DNA from: Desulfolutivibrio sulfoxidireducens
GTDB lineage: Bacteria; Desulfobacterota; Desulfovibrionia; Desulfovibrionales; Desulfovibrionaceae
Assembly: GCF_013376475.1 (NCBI RefSeq)
Contig: NZ_CP045508.1
Location: forward strand, 3,260,001-3,324,000
Direction of reading: 5' to 3'
Length of the DNA: 64,000 bases
A program made the translations under genes and the position numbers. Below, piece by piece: positions 63,359 through 64,000 of this stretch. The notes beneath the pieces were generated by a model. The model had not been told where the DNA came from. It saw only the letters and a list, made by a program, of their open reading frames with translations, and ran no database searches. The number at the start of each line of letters is the position of its first letter. Position 1 is the stretch's first letter.

Positions 63359-64000
63359 ATGAAACCCTCCCTGCGGTTGTCCGTCGCCTGCGTCGTTTTT
63401 TTCACCGCGAGTCTTCTCTGCGTCGGCTGCCAGTCGACCATGCGGGCCAAGCCGGCCGAGGGGACGGGATTCGTGCCCATGGACCAGCTTCAGGCCCAGG
63501 CCGACCTGCCCTTCAACAAGGTCTGGCTCAAGCAGGGCGTGGACTTCGAGGCCTACCGGAGGATCTTCGTGGCCGAGGTGGACACCTCGCATCTGCTTGC
63601 GGCCACCTGGTGGCAGACCACGTTTCGGCCGGACAAGGTGGAGGCCGACGCCCGGGCGGTGGCCGGCTACATGCGCCAGCACCTGATCGACGCCCTTCGC
63701 GCGGATAAAAACAAGCATTTTTCTGTGTTGGACACGCCGGAGCCAGGCTCCCTGACCCTTGAGACGGCCCTGACCGAGCTTGTGCCCAGCAATCCGGTCA
63801 TGGGCGCCCTGGCCCTGGCCGCGCCCTACGGCTCAGGGACGGCCCTGCAGGCCGTGGAAACCCAGACCGGCGGGGCGGCCACGGTGTCCTTCGAGGCCAG
63901 GCTGCGCGACACGGGCACGGGCGAGATCGTGGCCATGTTCGCGGACCGGGAGAACGGCAAGGTGGCGCCGATAAACCTCAATGCCCTGACCTGGTACGGC
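63359..64000 (+). CDS. DUF3313-type lipoprotein (3' end beyond the window)
   Basis: The frame from ATG 63359 is open to the window end (214 codons, no stop). The N-terminus is a lipoprotein signal (ACVVFFTASLLCVGC) with the lipid-accepting Cys at residue 24. The mature part (VWLKQGVDFEAYRRIFVAEV, ELVPSNPVMGAL, VSFEARLRDTGTGEIVAMFA) follows the DUF3313 pattern. The family is of unknown function and probably outer-membrane attached. It is preceded by GAGGATG near the start. Confidence 0.72.
   Translation, partial: MKPSLRLSVACVVFFTASLLCVGCQSTMRAKPAEGTGFVPMDQLQAQADLPFNKVWLKQGVDFEAYRRIFVAEVDTSHLLAATWWQTTFRPDKVEADARAVAGYMRQHLIDALRADKNKHFSVLDTPEPGSLTLETALTELVPSNPVMGALALAAPYGSGTALQAVETQTGGAATVSFEARLRDTGTGEIVAMFADRENGKVAPINLNALTWYG

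Overview
The window is very GC-rich, almost fully coding DNA. It looks like the chromosome of a sulfate-reducing Desulfovibrionaceae-type bacterium (Desulfovibrio/Solidesulfovibrio-like). That placement is inferred from gene content: a large D- and L-lactate oxidation operon with a fused LutB-LutA protein and an ADP-forming acetyl-CoA synthetase, heavy use of sigma-54 regulators, a Psp system and a complete kdp operon. No 16S gene or other taxonomic marker is present. I see no tRNA, rRNA, CRISPR array, prophage or transposase.

Layout. 0-5.1 kb: a partial gene, DUF3795 and DUF2141 proteins, then a divergent phage-shock locus: pspA, a 27-aa micro-ORF, pspB-like and pspC leftward from a clear sigma-54 promoter, and pspF plus an O-methyltransferase rightward. 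5.1-8.75 kb: an SphA-like outer-membrane protein and a choloylglycine-hydrolase-family enzyme, bracketed by a 100-bp direct duplication of the 5' end of the following exonuclease-like gene. 9-15 kb: two DUF459-type SGNH hydrolases around an MBOAT acyltransferase, one carrying six LysM domains. Then prmA and a UDP-glucuronate decarboxylase-like gene. 17.5-22.7 kb: a LysR regulator divergent from an operon of DASS permease, LpdD-like protein, UbiD-family decarboxylase and VdcD-like subunit, which is a non-oxidative hydroxyaryl-acid decarboxylase system. 22.8-26.4 kb: putA and an Lrp/AsnC regulator.

26.6-31.1 kb: a second MBOAT/SGNH pair and a secreted Thr/Ala-rich low-complexity protein. 31.2-39.7 kb: a NarL-type two-component pair, two small unknown genes, an FMN alpha-hydroxyacid oxidase-like protein with an N-terminal Cys cluster, and a large periplasmic-binding hybrid kinase overlapping an NtrC-type regulator. 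39.7-47.8 kb: kdpFABCDE leftward, preceded by an extra 30-aa membrane ORF. 48.2-58.9 kb: the lactate operon, behind a sigma-54 promoter and four palindromes related to TGTCCGA-N4-TCGGACA. 59.4-64 kb: a diguanylate cyclase, an AraC regulator, a DMT exporter and a partial DUF3313-type lipoprotein.

How it fits together. Lactate enters by LctP and is oxidised to pyruvate by D-specific (GlcD/GlcF-like) and L-specific (LutC plus LutB-LutA) enzymes. Acetyl-CoA made elsewhere from pyruvate can then yield ATP through the ADP-forming synthetase. Envelope maintenance is well represented (Psp, two acyl-transfer modules, LysM protein). Several palindromic intergenic repeats recur at gene 3' ends, including one 205-bp composite element in opposite orientations 25 kb apart.
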